A stretch of DNA of 55,167 bases, taken from assembly GCA_004561445.1 (NCBI GenBank), contig SFVX01000002.1, forward strand, positions 1-55,167, read 5' to 3'. Position 1 is the stretch's first letter. The number at the start of each line of letters is the position of its first letter. The notes beneath the pieces were generated by a model. It saw only the letters and a list, made by a program, of their open reading frames with translations. It was not told the DNA's origin and did no database searches. The DNA is from a bacterium. GTDB lineage: Bacteria > Patescibacteriota > Saccharimonadia > Saccharimonadales > Saccharimonadaceae. The position numbers and the translations under genes were made by a program. Below, piece after piece: positions 34,192 to 41,821 of the stretch.

Positions 34192-34398
34192 TTATTTAGA
34201 GATTTCACATTTAAGCCAAACTATCTCCTCATATAATCGTTCCAAAACAAAGCACGGCTTATTATTCACTTTGCATCGGTCAATCTCTTTAGCTATATTA
34301 ATAGCAAAGTTAGATACTTCTTGATAAGATAAATGCTCATTCTGTATCTTCTTTTTTAGATACTGAATAAGAGTGATATACTTTTCGATTGCTTCCAT
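34192..34398 (-). CDS. small hypothetical protein (68 aa)
   Basis: Unknown. Helical, soluble: MEAIEKYITLIQYLKKKIQN and FVLERLYEEIVWLKCEISK. It lies 6 bases after the repressor gene's stop and ahead of the membrane protein, so it is expressed in lysogeny. No family recognised. Confidence 0.55.
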   Translation of the reverse strand: MEAIEKYITLIQYLKKKIQNEHLSYQEVSNFAINIAKEIDRCKVNNKPCFVLERLYEEIVWLKCEISK

Positions 34399-34404
34399 AG
34401 AAAT

Positions 34405-34815
34405 CTATTTAGTGGTTATTCTTTCTATTATTGAGAAGAATTTATCTGCTTGCTCTTTGTTGTTCTGTATAGCTGTTTCAAGCAGCTTTCTCATAGCTGA
34501 GATTTCATCTATTGCCTTATCAAGAGTGGCAGCATTATTAATAAGATTGCCATTGCCTGCTATCTGAGTATTATTATCTCCATTAGCATTCTGAGTAATA
34601 GCTCCCTTAATCATATCTCCCTCTCCTGTCATAAGCCACGCAATATTCAAATCAGGGAATGATGATGCAATCTTTTCAGCTTTATCAGGCTGAATAGATT
34701 TTCTTATAGAAGAGATATAAGCGTTAGAAACACCTATTATTCTTCCGAACTCCGATTTATTGATGCCCTTATATCTAAGATAAGCGGTCAATCTTTCCTT
34801 TATAGTTTCTTCCAT
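34405..34815 (-). CDS. CI-like phage repressor
   Basis: 136 residues. N-terminal HTH_3 domain (MEETIKERLTAYLRYKGINKSEFGRIIGVSNAYISSIRKSIQPDK..., recognition helix about 30-42, then SFPDLNIAWLMTGEGDM). A Gly/Asn-rich linker (NANGDNNTQIAGNGN) leads to a C-terminal helical coiled-coil tail, likely for oligomerisation. There is no S24 peptidase domain, so induction would not be by RecA-driven self-cleavage of this protein. First gene of the leftward lysogeny operon, divergent from the Cro-like gene at 35008. Confidence 0.75.
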   Translation of the reverse strand: MEETIKERLTAYLRYKGINKSEFGRIIGVSNAYISSIRKSIQPDKAEKIASSFPDLNIAWLMTGEGDMIKGAITQNANGDNNTQIAGNGNLINNAATLDKAIDEISAMRKLLETAIQNNKEQADKFFSIIERITTK

Positions 34816-34871
34816 AATTCAAAGCAAATGTTTAATAATTCTTAAAAATTCAAATTATTGCCTCGACATTG

Positions 34872-34902
34872 TTGGATATATCAAAGCAATGCCTTAATTT
34901 TG
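34872..34902 (+). promoter_or_regulatory. rightward promoter for the early operon
   Basis: TTG (34872-34874), exactly 20 nt, TAATTTTG (34895-34902): full consensus. It leads to the Cro-like gene at 35008 with a leader of about 100 nt. It lies left of the leftward promoter's start point, so the two transcripts overlap. Confidence 0.7.
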
Positions 34903-34950
34903 CAGCATCAATAATAAATGTTATTGCGTCACTTAAATGATTTTTTGTGG

Positions 34951-34980
34951 CAAAGGTAATAAATAAGTGCCTAATAAGCG
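34951..34980 (-). promoter_or_regulatory. leftward lysogeny promoter with palindromic box
   Basis: On the minus strand: CGCTTATTAGGCAC (34967-34980), 8 nt, TACCTTTG (34951-34958). The same box-and-promoter arrangement as at 30138 and 46274. No TTG at -33. Drives the repressor gene. Confidence 0.6.
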
Positions 34981-35007
34981 AATAATTAACGATAAAATAA
35001 TAAATGT

Positions 35008-35226
35008 ATGAACAAAAAAACATTCAAGGCTCTGTATGAAGAGCAGAAGAAAAAGCCGACTGCGGCACAGGTGTTCGTTTCAGAGGTCGCTACGCTGACC
35101 AAAAGAAGCGAAGCTACTGTGAGAATGTGGCTGAGCGGTCAGCAAGTTCCTGATGAGCTTGCACAGACTATGATAGCAGAGAAATACAACGTGAGTATTG
35201 ATAGTTTATTCCCTAAAACGATGTAA
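35008..35226 (+). CDS. Cro-like HTH regulator (72 aa)
   Basis: 72 residues: MNKKTFKALYEEQKKKPTAA, VFVSEVATLTKRSEATVRMWLSGQQ, ELAQTMIAEKYNVSIDSLFPK. The middle is a helix-turn-helix of the XRE/Cro type. First rightward gene opposite the CI-like repressor, so an early regulator that competes with it is likely. The last residues (SIDSLFPKTM) fit the end of such domains. Confidence 0.65.
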   Translation: MNKKTFKALYEEQKKKPTAAQVFVSEVATLTKRSEATVRMWLSGQQVPDELAQTMIAEKYNVSIDSLFPKTM

Positions 35227-35228
35227 TT

Positions 35229-35465
35229 ATGAAAGCATTAACTAATTGGAGATATTATATCCTGCTCATTATTGCAGGTATAGCAACATTAGGGATATTC
35301 TCAGTTCCTGATGATAACTTATCAATGATTGATTGGATGAAATGCCTGCTCATATCTAAAGCAATCGGAGTGTCTGCTTTTTTGGCTTATATCAAACTTA
35401 TCAAGATATGGGAAAAGAGAAATCTTATACCTGAGTTATCAAACCTTATTAAAGAAGATGAGTAA
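35229..35465 (+). CDS. small membrane protein (78 aa)
   Basis: Two hydrophobic segments: about 9-27 (YYILLIIAGIATLGIFSV) and about 40-58 (LLISKAIGVSAFLAYIKLI). Acidic and charged C-terminus. Two bases from the Cro-like gene and one base overlap with the excisionase-like gene. Unknown; an early membrane-active factor or lysis-timing protein would be guesses. Confidence 0.6.
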   Translation: MKALTNWRYYILLIIAGIATLGIFSVPDDNLSMIDWMKCLLISKAIGVSAFLAYIKLIKIWEKRNLIPELSNLIKEDE

Positions 35466-35737
35466 TGGATATTGAGAAGAGATTAGAGCGTATCGAAAGG
35501 CTTCTTATTATCGGAACTAAAGAGGTGCTAACTACTTCTGATGTAGCTCTCCTTCTTAATGTATCAGAAAGCAGGATTAGACATCTGACATCTGCGAGAG
35601 AGATACCATACTATAAGCAGGGAGGAAAGACCTATTTCAAGAAGTCGGAAATAGAGGAATGGCAGCTATCTCAGCGCATTCCGACCAATCAAGAAATCAA
35701 GCGTAGGGCAACAACCTACAATGTTATTCATAAATAA
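35465..35737 (+). CDS. excisionase-like MerR/HTH_17 DNA-binding protein
   Basis: 90 residues. MDIEKRLERIERLLIIGTKEVLTTSDVALLLNVSESRIRHLTSAREIPYYKQGGKTYFKKSEIEEWQLSQRI has the typical HTH_17 pattern: LTTSDVALLLNVSESRIRHL, then a wing with YYKQGGKTYFKKSEIEEW. Such proteins act as excisionases (directionality factors) or small regulators in Bacteroidales elements. Early rightward operon next to the integrase module. Confidence 0.75.
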   Translation: MDIEKRLERIERLLIIGTKEVLTTSDVALLLNVSESRIRHLTSAREIPYYKQGGKTYFKKSEIEEWQLSQRIPTNQEIKRRATTYNVIHK

Positions 35738-35748
35738 ATTTCAACGCA

Positions 35749-37704
35749 ATGAGAAGTATTATTATTAAAGAAATCCATTTCGTGAACTTCAAAGGTTTCA
35801 GGAATATGACCATTGAGTTCAATGAAGACATTACGACAATCTGTGGTCGTAATGGCTCAGGCAAGACATCTATTTTCGATGGCTTCACTTGGCTTCTGTT
35901 CGGAAAAGATAGCCAAGACAGGAAAGCGTTTAATATCAAGACCCTCGATGAAAATGGTAAAGCGATACCGAAGCTGCCACACGAGGTGAGTGCGATTATT
36001 ATCGTTGACGGAGAGACTATCGAACTTTGCAGACGCTTCAATGAAAAATGGGTAAAGCGTAGAGGTCAGATAGAAGAAGAGTTCACAGGTCACGAGGAAG
36101 AGCGTCTGTATAATAATGTGCCGATGTCTCTTAAAGAATGGAATGAGAAGATTTCTAATATCTGCTCAGAGCAGGTATTCAAGTTCATCACCAATCCTAA
36201 GTACTTCGTATCTCAGAAGCCTGATGTGCAGCGTGCAATGCTATTCCGTATGGCAGGAGAATTATCGGATGCAGATATAGCGGCAGGGAATGATGATTTT
36301 GCAGCTCTCCTCGCTTCTCTTACAGGAAAGACGATGGAGGAATACAAGAAGGAAATTCAAGCGAAGAAACGCAGGATAAAGGCGGAAATAGAAGCTATTC
36401 CTGAACGCATTGACGAGCGCAAGAGAGATATATCAGCCTTATCTGAATACGACTATCCTGCTATTGAAGCATCTATAAAGGATAAACAAGATAAGGTCGC
36501 TAAGATTGAAGCTGAAATGCTTGACCTATCTAAGAAAAATGAAGCCATCTCCCAAAAACGCTCAGAAGCGATAAAAGAACTTGGTCAACTTAAAGAGAGG
36601 AAGCTAAGATTAGAGTATGAGATTAAAGAAAAGGTTACTGCTGAATATAGAGCAGCTATTTCTAAGAAGAATGATATACAATCTAAAATCTCAGACCTCG
36701 AAAGGAATATCCAAAGCCTATCGAATAGAAGAGATGGATTGAAGCGCACTATTGAAGAATGCACTTCGTACCGTGAGAAATTAATCGCAGAATGGAAGAG
36801 CATCAATGCTTCTTCGATTACATTCAACGAGAATGATTTCGTCTGCCCTACCTGCAAGCGTCCTCTCGATATTGACGATATTGAGAAGAAACAGCAAGAA
36901 ATGACTGAAAACTTCAATCTTGCTAAATCCTCTCGATTAGCTGAGAATAATCGTAAGGGTCAAGAGAACAAAAAGAAGATGCAGGAAGCAGAAGCAGCAA
37001 TTATAAGTATTGATAGCGAGATTAAGAAAGCATCCGAAGATATTGAGAAGCTGAAATCAGCAGAAGAGTATGCAATCAACTTGGTTGAGCCTGATGCTTA
37101 TCCTGTCATCGAAGGGAATACCGAATACAAAAAGCTCTCAGAGGAGATTTCTGCTAAGGAAAAAGCTCTTGAAGGTAGCTCTACGAATAATGTAGATACC
37201 TCATCTCAGAAGCAAGAATTATCTCTGCTTAAATCAGAGATAGACTCCCTGAAAAGAACTCTTGCAAATAGAGAGACTATCACTCGTAATACCCAACGTA
37301 TAGGAGAGCTTGAAGCTCAGTATAAAGAGGGTGCTCAGGAACTTGCAGATTTGGAGCGTATCGAGTTTACAATGGCAGCTTTCAATAAAGCTCGCATTGA
37401 AGCAATCGATAAGCGCATAAATGGTATGTTCTCTCTCGTAAAATTCAAGATGTATGAGCAGCAGATAAACGGTGGAGAGATTGAAACCTGTGAAGCTGTA
37501 GTGAATGGCATACCCTACTCAGGGCAGAACAATGCGATGCAGATTAATATGGGCATCGATATAATCAATGCTATTTGCAAGTTCGAGGGTATCACCGCAC
37601 CAATATTTATCGACAACGCAGAGAGCGTGAATGAGTTTATACCATCGCATTCTCAGGTAATCAAGCTCGTAGTTACCACAGATAATGAGTTATCTATTCA
37701 ATAA
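35749..37704 (+). CDS. SbcC/Rad50-like ATPase
   Basis: 651 residues. Walker A GRNGSGKTS (33-41). Long coiled coils flank a zinc-hook motif CPTCK (365-369). Near the C-terminus is a Walker B-like segment (APIFIDNAESVNEF, about 616-629). This is the SMC/Rad50 pattern of an ATPase that works with a nuclease on DNA ends. Followed by RecT and an MBL-fold nuclease, it makes a recombination cassette. Length is short for SbcC (about 1000) because the coiled coils are short. Confidence 0.85.
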   Translation: MRSIIIKEIHFVNFKGFRNMTIEFNEDITTICGRNGSGKTSIFDGFTWLLFGKDSQDRKAFNIKTLDENGKAIPKLPHEVSAIIIVDGETIELCRRFNEKWVKRRGQIEEEFTGHEEERLYNNVPMSLKEWNEKISNICSEQVFKFITNPKYFVSQKPDVQRAMLFRMAGELSDADIAAGNDDFAALLASLTGKTMEEYKKEIQAKKRRIKAEIEAIPERIDERKRDISALSEYDYPAIEASIKDKQDKVAKIEAEMLDLSKKNEAISQKRSEAIKELGQLKERKLRLEYEIKEKVTAEYRAAISKKNDIQSKISDLERNIQSLSNRRDGLKRTIEECTSYREKLIAEWKSINASSITFNENDFVCPTCKRPLDIDDIEKKQQEMTENFNLAKSSRLAENNRKGQENKKKMQEAEAAIISIDSEIKKASEDIEKLKSAEEYAINLVEPDAYPVIEGNTEYKKLSEEISAKEKALEGSSTNNVDTSSQKQELSLLKSEIDSLKRTLANRETITRNTQRIGELEAQYKEGAQELADLERIEFTMAAFNKARIEAIDKRINGMFSLVKFKMYEQQINGGEIETCEAVVNGIPYSGQNNAMQINMGIDIINAICKFEGITAPIFIDNAESVNEFIPSHSQVIKLVVTTDNELSIQ

Positions 37705-37729
37705 GTTTAATTTTTAATTTCAACGCTTT

Positions 37730-38665
37730 ATGACAAATGTAGTAAGTCAGCAGCAGACTAATGTTGCAAAGCAGGAGCGTCCTATCGACCTATTTAAGTC
37801 GGTTATCAATGCTCCATCCGTTCAAACTCAGTTCAATAACGCTCTCGGAGAGCATAAGGATGCTTTTGTAGCATCGCTCATCGACCTCTTTACAGGAGAT
37901 AAGAGCTTACAGACCTGCAAACCGCAGATGGTGATTGCAGAGGCATTAAGAGCAGCTACTTTGAGGCTTCCTCTCAATAAAGCTCTCGGTTTCGCCTATA
38001 TCGTTGTTTATAACAACAGCGTAAAGAACCCTGATGGTACTTGGACTAAAGTTCCCACTCCTACCTTCATTCCTGGTTATAAGGGATATATTCAGCTCGC
38101 AATGCGCACAGGGCAATATCGCACAATCAATGCCGACTATGTCTATGAAGGAGAGCTTCGCAAGGTGAATAAACTTTCGGGAGAGATTGCTTTCGATGGC
38201 GAGAAGAAGAGTGATAAGATTGTAGGATATTTCTGCTATTTTGAGCTTCTGAATGGCTTCTCTAAGACTTTATATGTATCTGTGGAAGATATGGCAGCTT
38301 ATGCAAAGAGATATTCTCCAAGCATAGGTAAGAATACCACTATCGAGCAGCTTATATCTAAGGCTAATGACGGTATCGTGAGCAAGAAAGTTGGTTGGGA
38401 AGGCAATTTCAATGATATGGCTCTGAAAACCACCATCAGGAGACTACTATCGAAGTATGGCTATCTTTCTGTGGAGATGCAGAACGCTCTTTCAAAAGAT
38501 GTGGAAGAGCAAGAAATGACAAGCAGGAACGACATCATAGAAGAGCAAGCAAACAAGCAGACTATTACCATTGATGAAAGCTCTTATGAAGAGGTAGATA
38601 CCGAAACAGGAGAGATTAAGAATGCTTCTACTGATGCTTCTCAGGAAGAAATGCCTAATTACTAA
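37730..38665 (+). CDS. recT: RecT-family single-strand annealing protein
   Basis: 311 residues, with typical RecT phrases: LQTCKPQMVIAEALRAATLRLPLNKALGFAYIVVYNN, PTFIPGYKGYIQLAMRTGQYRTINADYVYEGE and AYAKRYSPSIG. Binds single-stranded DNA and anneals complementary strands during phage replication. Acidic C-terminal tail (NASTDASQEEMPNY). Starts 25 bases after the SbcC-like gene; partner nuclease is likely the MBL-fold protein next door. Confidence 0.9.
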   Translation: MTNVVSQQQTNVAKQERPIDLFKSVINAPSVQTQFNNALGEHKDAFVASLIDLFTGDKSLQTCKPQMVIAEALRAATLRLPLNKALGFAYIVVYNNSVKNPDGTWTKVPTPTFIPGYKGYIQLAMRTGQYRTINADYVYEGELRKVNKLSGEIAFDGEKKSDKIVGYFCYFELLNGFSKTLYVSVEDMAAYAKRYSPSIGKNTTIEQLISKANDGIVSKKVGWEGNFNDMALKTTIRRLLSKYGYLSVEMQNALSKDVEEQEMTSRNDIIEEQANKQTITIDESSYEEVDTETGEIKNASTDASQEEMPNY

Positions 38666-38685
38666 TCTATCTAAAGAAACAAAGA

Positions 38686-39414
38686 ATGGTACTCAAAGTT
38701 CTTGGCTCATCATCCAAAGGGAATTGCTATATTTTAGAAGCGTCTGACGGTGTTTTAATCATCGAGGCAGGTATTCCTGCTATTGATGTAAAAAAGGCTC
38801 TGCACTTCAAGATAAACAATGTTCTCGGCTGTATTATCAGCCATCAACATAGAGACCATTCTAAGTTTCTTAAAGATATTATATCAAGCGGTATAAAGGT
38901 TCTCGCTCTTGAAGATGTATTCGTATCACACAATATATCCAACCACTCATTCTGCAAGACGATTGAACCGATGCACGGATATAAGATAGGAAGCTTCAAA
39001 ATTTTCGCAATACCTGTATCTCACGATGTTCCCTGCTTAGGGTTCATCGTTGAGCATCAGGAGATGGGTAAGATGCTCTTCATTACAGATACGATGATGC
39101 TTGAATATGTTATGCCGAAGCTTGACCATATAATGATAGAAGTAAATTACTGCGATAAGATATTGCAGGAGAATATTGATGCAGGAATAGTTCCTGTATC
39201 AATGAGAGATAGGCTTCTTCATTCTCATATGGAATTGCAGACAGCAAAGGATATTATCAGAGCTAATGACCTATCGGAGGTAAAAGAATTGATACTTCTT
39301 CATCTATCTGATAATAATAGTCATTCCGAGCTTTTCAAAGAAGAAATGGAGAGAGTGTCAGGGAAACCTGTTTATATTGCGAAAAATGGATTAGAATTAA
39401 ATCTATGGAGGTAG
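38686..39414 (+). CDS. MBL-fold metallo-hydrolase, putative DNA exonuclease
   Basis: 242 residues. Starts VLKVLGSSSKGNCYILEASDGVLIIEAG, like the YycJ/MBL-fold group. Metal motif HQHRDH (His53, His55, Asp57, His58) is intact, with later ligands suggested by PVSHDV and TDTM, and by HSHME. Next to RecT and the SbcC-like gene it likely supplies 5'-3' resection; in many phages an exonuclease sits here. The activity is inferred from context. Confidence 0.75.
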   Translation: MVLKVLGSSSKGNCYILEASDGVLIIEAGIPAIDVKKALHFKINNVLGCIISHQHRDHSKFLKDIISSGIKVLALEDVFVSHNISNHSFCKTIEPMHGYKIGSFKIFAIPVSHDVPCLGFIVEHQEMGKMLFITDTMMLEYVMPKLDHIMIEVNYCDKILQENIDAGIVPVSMRDRLLHSHMELQTAKDIIRANDLSEVKELILLHLSDNNSHSELFKEEMERVSGKPVYIAKNGLELNLWR

Positions 39415-39415
39415 T

Positions 39416-39595
39416 ATGAGAAATGTACCGAATGATATAGTGCAGACCTTAATACGTTCTCTGCCTATCATTATCAATAATATAGGAAGAGACGCAGAGA
39501 GGGATAATTTGAGGCTGTGTAATGCAGTGAGATTAACAAAGAAAATTATTAAACGATTAGAAAAGATTGAATATGAACAATCAAGTAACAATTAA
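39416..39595 (+). CDS. small hypothetical protein (59 aa)
   Basis: MRNVPNDIVQTLIRSLPIII, then NIGRDAERDNLRLCNAVRLTKKI, ending KRLEKIEYEQSSNN. One base after the MBL gene's stop, so it is probably coupled. Helical, basic C-terminus. Its last 23 bases overlap the start of DGR target 2, so the two may also be coupled. Unknown function. Confidence 0.55.
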   Translation: MRNVPNDIVQTLIRSLPIIINNIGRDAERDNLRLCNAVRLTKKIIKRLEKIEYEQSSNN

Positions 39596-40142
39596 TAAAG
39601 AGAATATCCTGAACGCATATAATCAAGCTTCAGGAGAGCAGAAAGCGTTATTGGAGAATATGTTCGGCAAGGATATGTTTCAGTCGCAGGACATCAAAGA
39701 ACGTGTAAAGACCTTTGATGATGCAGTCGCAATACTCGGAAACGATAATCAGGCAGTAATCGATTACTATGCTATTGCTGACAAGACCTGCACAGAGGAT
39801 ATTCTTGCATTCGCAAAGCTCCGAGTAATTGCCGAAGCTCTGAATGAGGGATGGAAGCCGAAGTTCGATGGCGATGAGTGCCGTTATTATCCTTGGTTCT
39901 ACATATATACCAAAGAGGAATACGAGAAACTCGATGAGGATGAGAAGAAAGCGTGCCGTGTTGTCGGTCGCTCGCACAGCTACTCGAGTGCGAATGGCGG
40001 TCTCGTCTTTGCGGGTGCGTACTACGCATCATCGCACTCGTTCTCGGTTTACGGCTCTCGGCTCGCCTTCAAGACAAGAGAGCTTGGTGAATACTGCGGA
40101 AAGCAGTTCATCGATATTTGGGAGAAATTTCTATTTGCATAA
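39573..40142 (+). CDS. DGR target 2, small hypervariable protein in the replication module
   Basis: 189 residues from the ATG at 39573 (MNNQVTINKENILNAYNQAS); a TTG 6 bases upstream is possible. N-terminal part (about 1-125) is mostly helical, with DAVAILGNDNQAVIDYYAIADK, then LAFAKLRVIAEALNEGWKPKF and YYPWFYIYTKEEYEKLDE. Residues about 127-165 are VR2 (CRVVGRS...GSRLAF), followed by KTRELGEYCGKQFIDIWEKF. The C-terminal half is like the C-type-lectin/FGE fold used by DGR variable proteins. No signal peptide, no membrane segment and no tail signature: it looks intracellular. Neighbours are recombination genes upstream and the replisome organiser downstream. Role unknown. Confidence 0.75.
   Translation: MNNQVTINKENILNAYNQASGEQKALLENMFGKDMFQSQDIKERVKTFDDAVAILGNDNQAVIDYYAIADKTCTEDILAFAKLRVIAEALNEGWKPKFDGDECRYYPWFYIYTKEEYEKLDEDEKKACRVVGRSHSYSSANGGLVFAGAYYASSHSFSVYGSRLAFKTRELGEYCGKQFIDIWEKFLFA
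39953..40066 (+). repeat. DGR variable repeat VR2
   Basis: 114 bp, ungapped match to the TR (24139-24252, offset 15814). 15 differences by my count, all at TR adenines; 10 of these positions are also changed in VR1, and five of those carry the same new base. The base before (39952) also matches the TR. Followed by CTTCA, which VR1 has and the TR lacks. Confidence 0.95.
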
Positions 40143-40149
40143 CTGAGCT

Positions 40150-41136
40150 ATGGCAGGGTGGATAAAGATAGATACGGAGATTGCTAAGCATTGGCTATGG
40201 CAGGATGCCGAGCGACTAAAATGGTGGCTTGATATTCTTTTTATGGCAGCTTGGAAAGACCGTAAGCAGCTTGTAGGGAAGCAGCTCGTAGCCCTGCGTA
40301 GAGGTCAGTTTATCGCAAGCCTTTCCTTCTTATGCAAGAGGTGGGGACGCTCACGCTCTATGGTTGAACCGTTCCTTAACCTCTTGCAGGAAGAAGAAAT
40401 GATAAGCAAAGAAGTCGGTAGTAATATATCTATTATCACGGTATTGAATTATGACAAGTATCAAGCAAATAATAGTATAGAGAGTGATGCAGAGGTTAGT
40501 ACAGAGGTTGGTGCATACCTTGAAGCATCAAAAAATAGCTGTAAATCAGATAAATACAATAACCCTGATGCATACCTCGATGCACACCTTGATGCAGACC
40601 ATAAGGCACACCCTGATGCACACCTCGATGCACACCTTGATGCCACAAGAGAAGAATATATAGATAGTAAAGATAATAATATATATAATATATCATCTTC
40701 ACTTCGTTCAGATGATTACTCCGACAAGATGTCGGAGGAGCAATCTCCGAAGATTGATTTATCGAAATTTATTCAGTTCTTTAATGGCGAAATGGATGCT
40801 GCAAATGCTCTCATTCCAAAACTTCGCACTATTGCAGGAGTACGCAGGAAGCATATTCTCGCTCGATGCAGGGAGTTTGGAAAAGAAGCATTAGTTGAGA
40901 TGGTGAAGAAAGCAGCTCGTAGCGACTTCTTGAACGGCAAGAACCAAAAAGGTTGGATTGCTGATTTCTCGTGGCTCATTCTGCCCAATAACTTCCCGAA
41001 GGTAATAGAGGGCAATTATGATAATAAACAAAACAAAATCCAAGACAATGGAATTTCTCAACAAGAAAGACAAGATAAACGTAGAAGCTATGAAGTCGAA
41101 GCTTCTTCATCGGAAGATTACAAGACCTCGTTTTAG
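40150..41136 (+). CDS. phage replisome organiser / replication initiator
   Basis: 328 residues. N-terminal winged-helix region of the Lin1244/DnaD-like type: MAGWIKIDTEIAKHWLWQDAERLKWWLDILFMAAWKD and LRRGQFIASLSFLCKRWG. A low-complexity middle (about 139-165, repeats of DAHL) coincides with DNA iterons. The C-terminal helical part (about 200-290: MDAANALIPKLRTIAGVRRKHILARCREFGKEALVEMVKKAAR) is like DnaB-interaction regions of such initiators. Expected to bind the origin inside its own gene, as lambda O does, and to recruit the helicase through the loader encoded next. Overlaps the loader gene. Confidence 0.8.
   Translation: MAGWIKIDTEIAKHWLWQDAERLKWWLDILFMAAWKDRKQLVGKQLVALRRGQFIASLSFLCKRWGRSRSMVEPFLNLLQEEEMISKEVGSNISIITVLNYDKYQANNSIESDAEVSTEVGAYLEASKNSCKSDKYNNPDAYLDAHLDADHKAHPDAHLDAHLDATREEYIDSKDNNIYNISSSLRSDDYSDKMSEEQSPKIDLSKFIQFFNGEMDAANALIPKLRTIAGVRRKHILARCREFGKEALVEMVKKAARSDFLNGKNQKGWIADFSWLILPNNFPKVIEGNYDNKQNKIQDNGISQQERQDKRRSYEVEASSSEDYKTSF
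40565..40643 (+). repeat. 12-bp iterons in the initiator gene (candidate origin)
   Basis: Six tandem 12-bp units of consensus YYGATGCACACC at 40565, 40577, 40589, 40601, 40613 and 40625, plus a partial unit at 40637. They encode the Asp-Ala-His-Leu-type repeat. A lambda-like origin layout (iterons in the initiator gene next to an AT-rich stretch) is likely. Confidence 0.7.
40645..40696 (+). other. AT-rich stretch after the iterons (candidate unwinding element)
   Basis: About 50 bp that are nearly all A/T apart from a few G/C (runs such as AATAATATATATAATATATC), immediately 3' of the iterons. Position fits a DNA unwinding element. Confidence 0.55.
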
Positions 41137-41716
41137 CTTTCCAATGACCGAGGAACAATCAATAGATTTCCTGATGGCATCATATATGGCAGAGGTTGAA
41201 TATCGCCATCGTATGTTTATCGATGATGAGCATACGAGAGATAATATCAGGAGACTCGCTAAGTTTCTCACATCAGATAATTCTAAGTTCGGAATAATGT
41301 TCTGTGGGATATGTGGGAATGGCAAGACTACCCTGCTATATGCTCTTCGGTCAGCAATCAATATGATTAATGATTGTGGCGGCTTCGAGGATAGGAAAAC
41401 AGGAATGTCGATTATTGATGCAAAAGATATAGCTCATTACGCCAAGGATTATCGTAGTTTCCAAGAATTGAAGATGCGCCCGATGATTGCCATCGAAGAT
41501 ATGGGCAGAGAAGCTACAGAGGTCCTTGATTATGGAAATGTACTAAATCCTGTGATAGACCTGATAGAGTATCGGTACGATAATCAGCTATTCACTGCTA
41601 TCACGACCAATCTCACGAGCAAGCAAGTGTCTGAGAAATACGGCAAGCGTATAGCAGACCGTTTTAATGAGATGCTTGAAGTAATCGTATTTGAGAATGC
41701 GACTTATCGAAAATAA
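41048..41716 (+). CDS. DnaC-like helicase loader (AAA+)
   Basis: 222 residues from the ATG at 41048 (MEFLNKKDKINVEAMKSKLL); the ATG at 41090 is an alternative. Walker A GICGNGKTTL (about 86-95), Walker B MIAIEDMG, and the arginine-finger region near KRIADRFNEM, with SITTNLTSKQ-like sensor text (AITTNLTSKQ). Matches the DnaC/IstB-type AAA+ loaders that put DnaB on phage DNA. Starts inside the initiator gene by 89 bases if the longer start is used, so both are co-expressed. Confidence 0.8.
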   Translation: MEFLNKKDKINVEAMKSKLLHRKITRPRFSFPMTEEQSIDFLMASYMAEVEYRHRMFIDDEHTRDNIRRLAKFLTSDNSKFGIMFCGICGNGKTTLLYALRSAINMINDCGGFEDRKTGMSIIDAKDIAHYAKDYRSFQELKMRPMIAIEDMGREATEVLDYGNVLNPVIDLIEYRYDNQLFTAITTNLTSKQVSEKYGKRIADRFNEMLEVIVFENATYRK

Positions 41717-41774
41717 AGCGTTTTAAGCGAGTTTTTATGCGAGAATAAGTATTTGTTCATCTTTGAAAAGAAAT

Positions 41775-41794
41775 CGCAAGATACGCAAGGAAAA
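41775..41794. repeat. dispersed 20-mer repeat, copy 2 (17/20)
   Basis: CGCAAGATACGCAAGGAAAA in the gap between the loader gene and the Cys-rich gene at 41822. See copies at 2331 and 54428. Confidence 0.5.
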
Positions 41795-41821
41795 CAATGT
41801 TAAATCATATTTCAACGCATT

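Noticed and set aside
40565..40643. CRISPR-like array
   Set aside because: Repeat units are 12 bp in direct tandem without spacers and in the coding frame of the initiator.
41740..41770. Promoter before the Cys-rich gene at 41822
   Set aside because: CATCTTTG is off consensus (no TA) and no TTG at the right distance; not strong enough to list.
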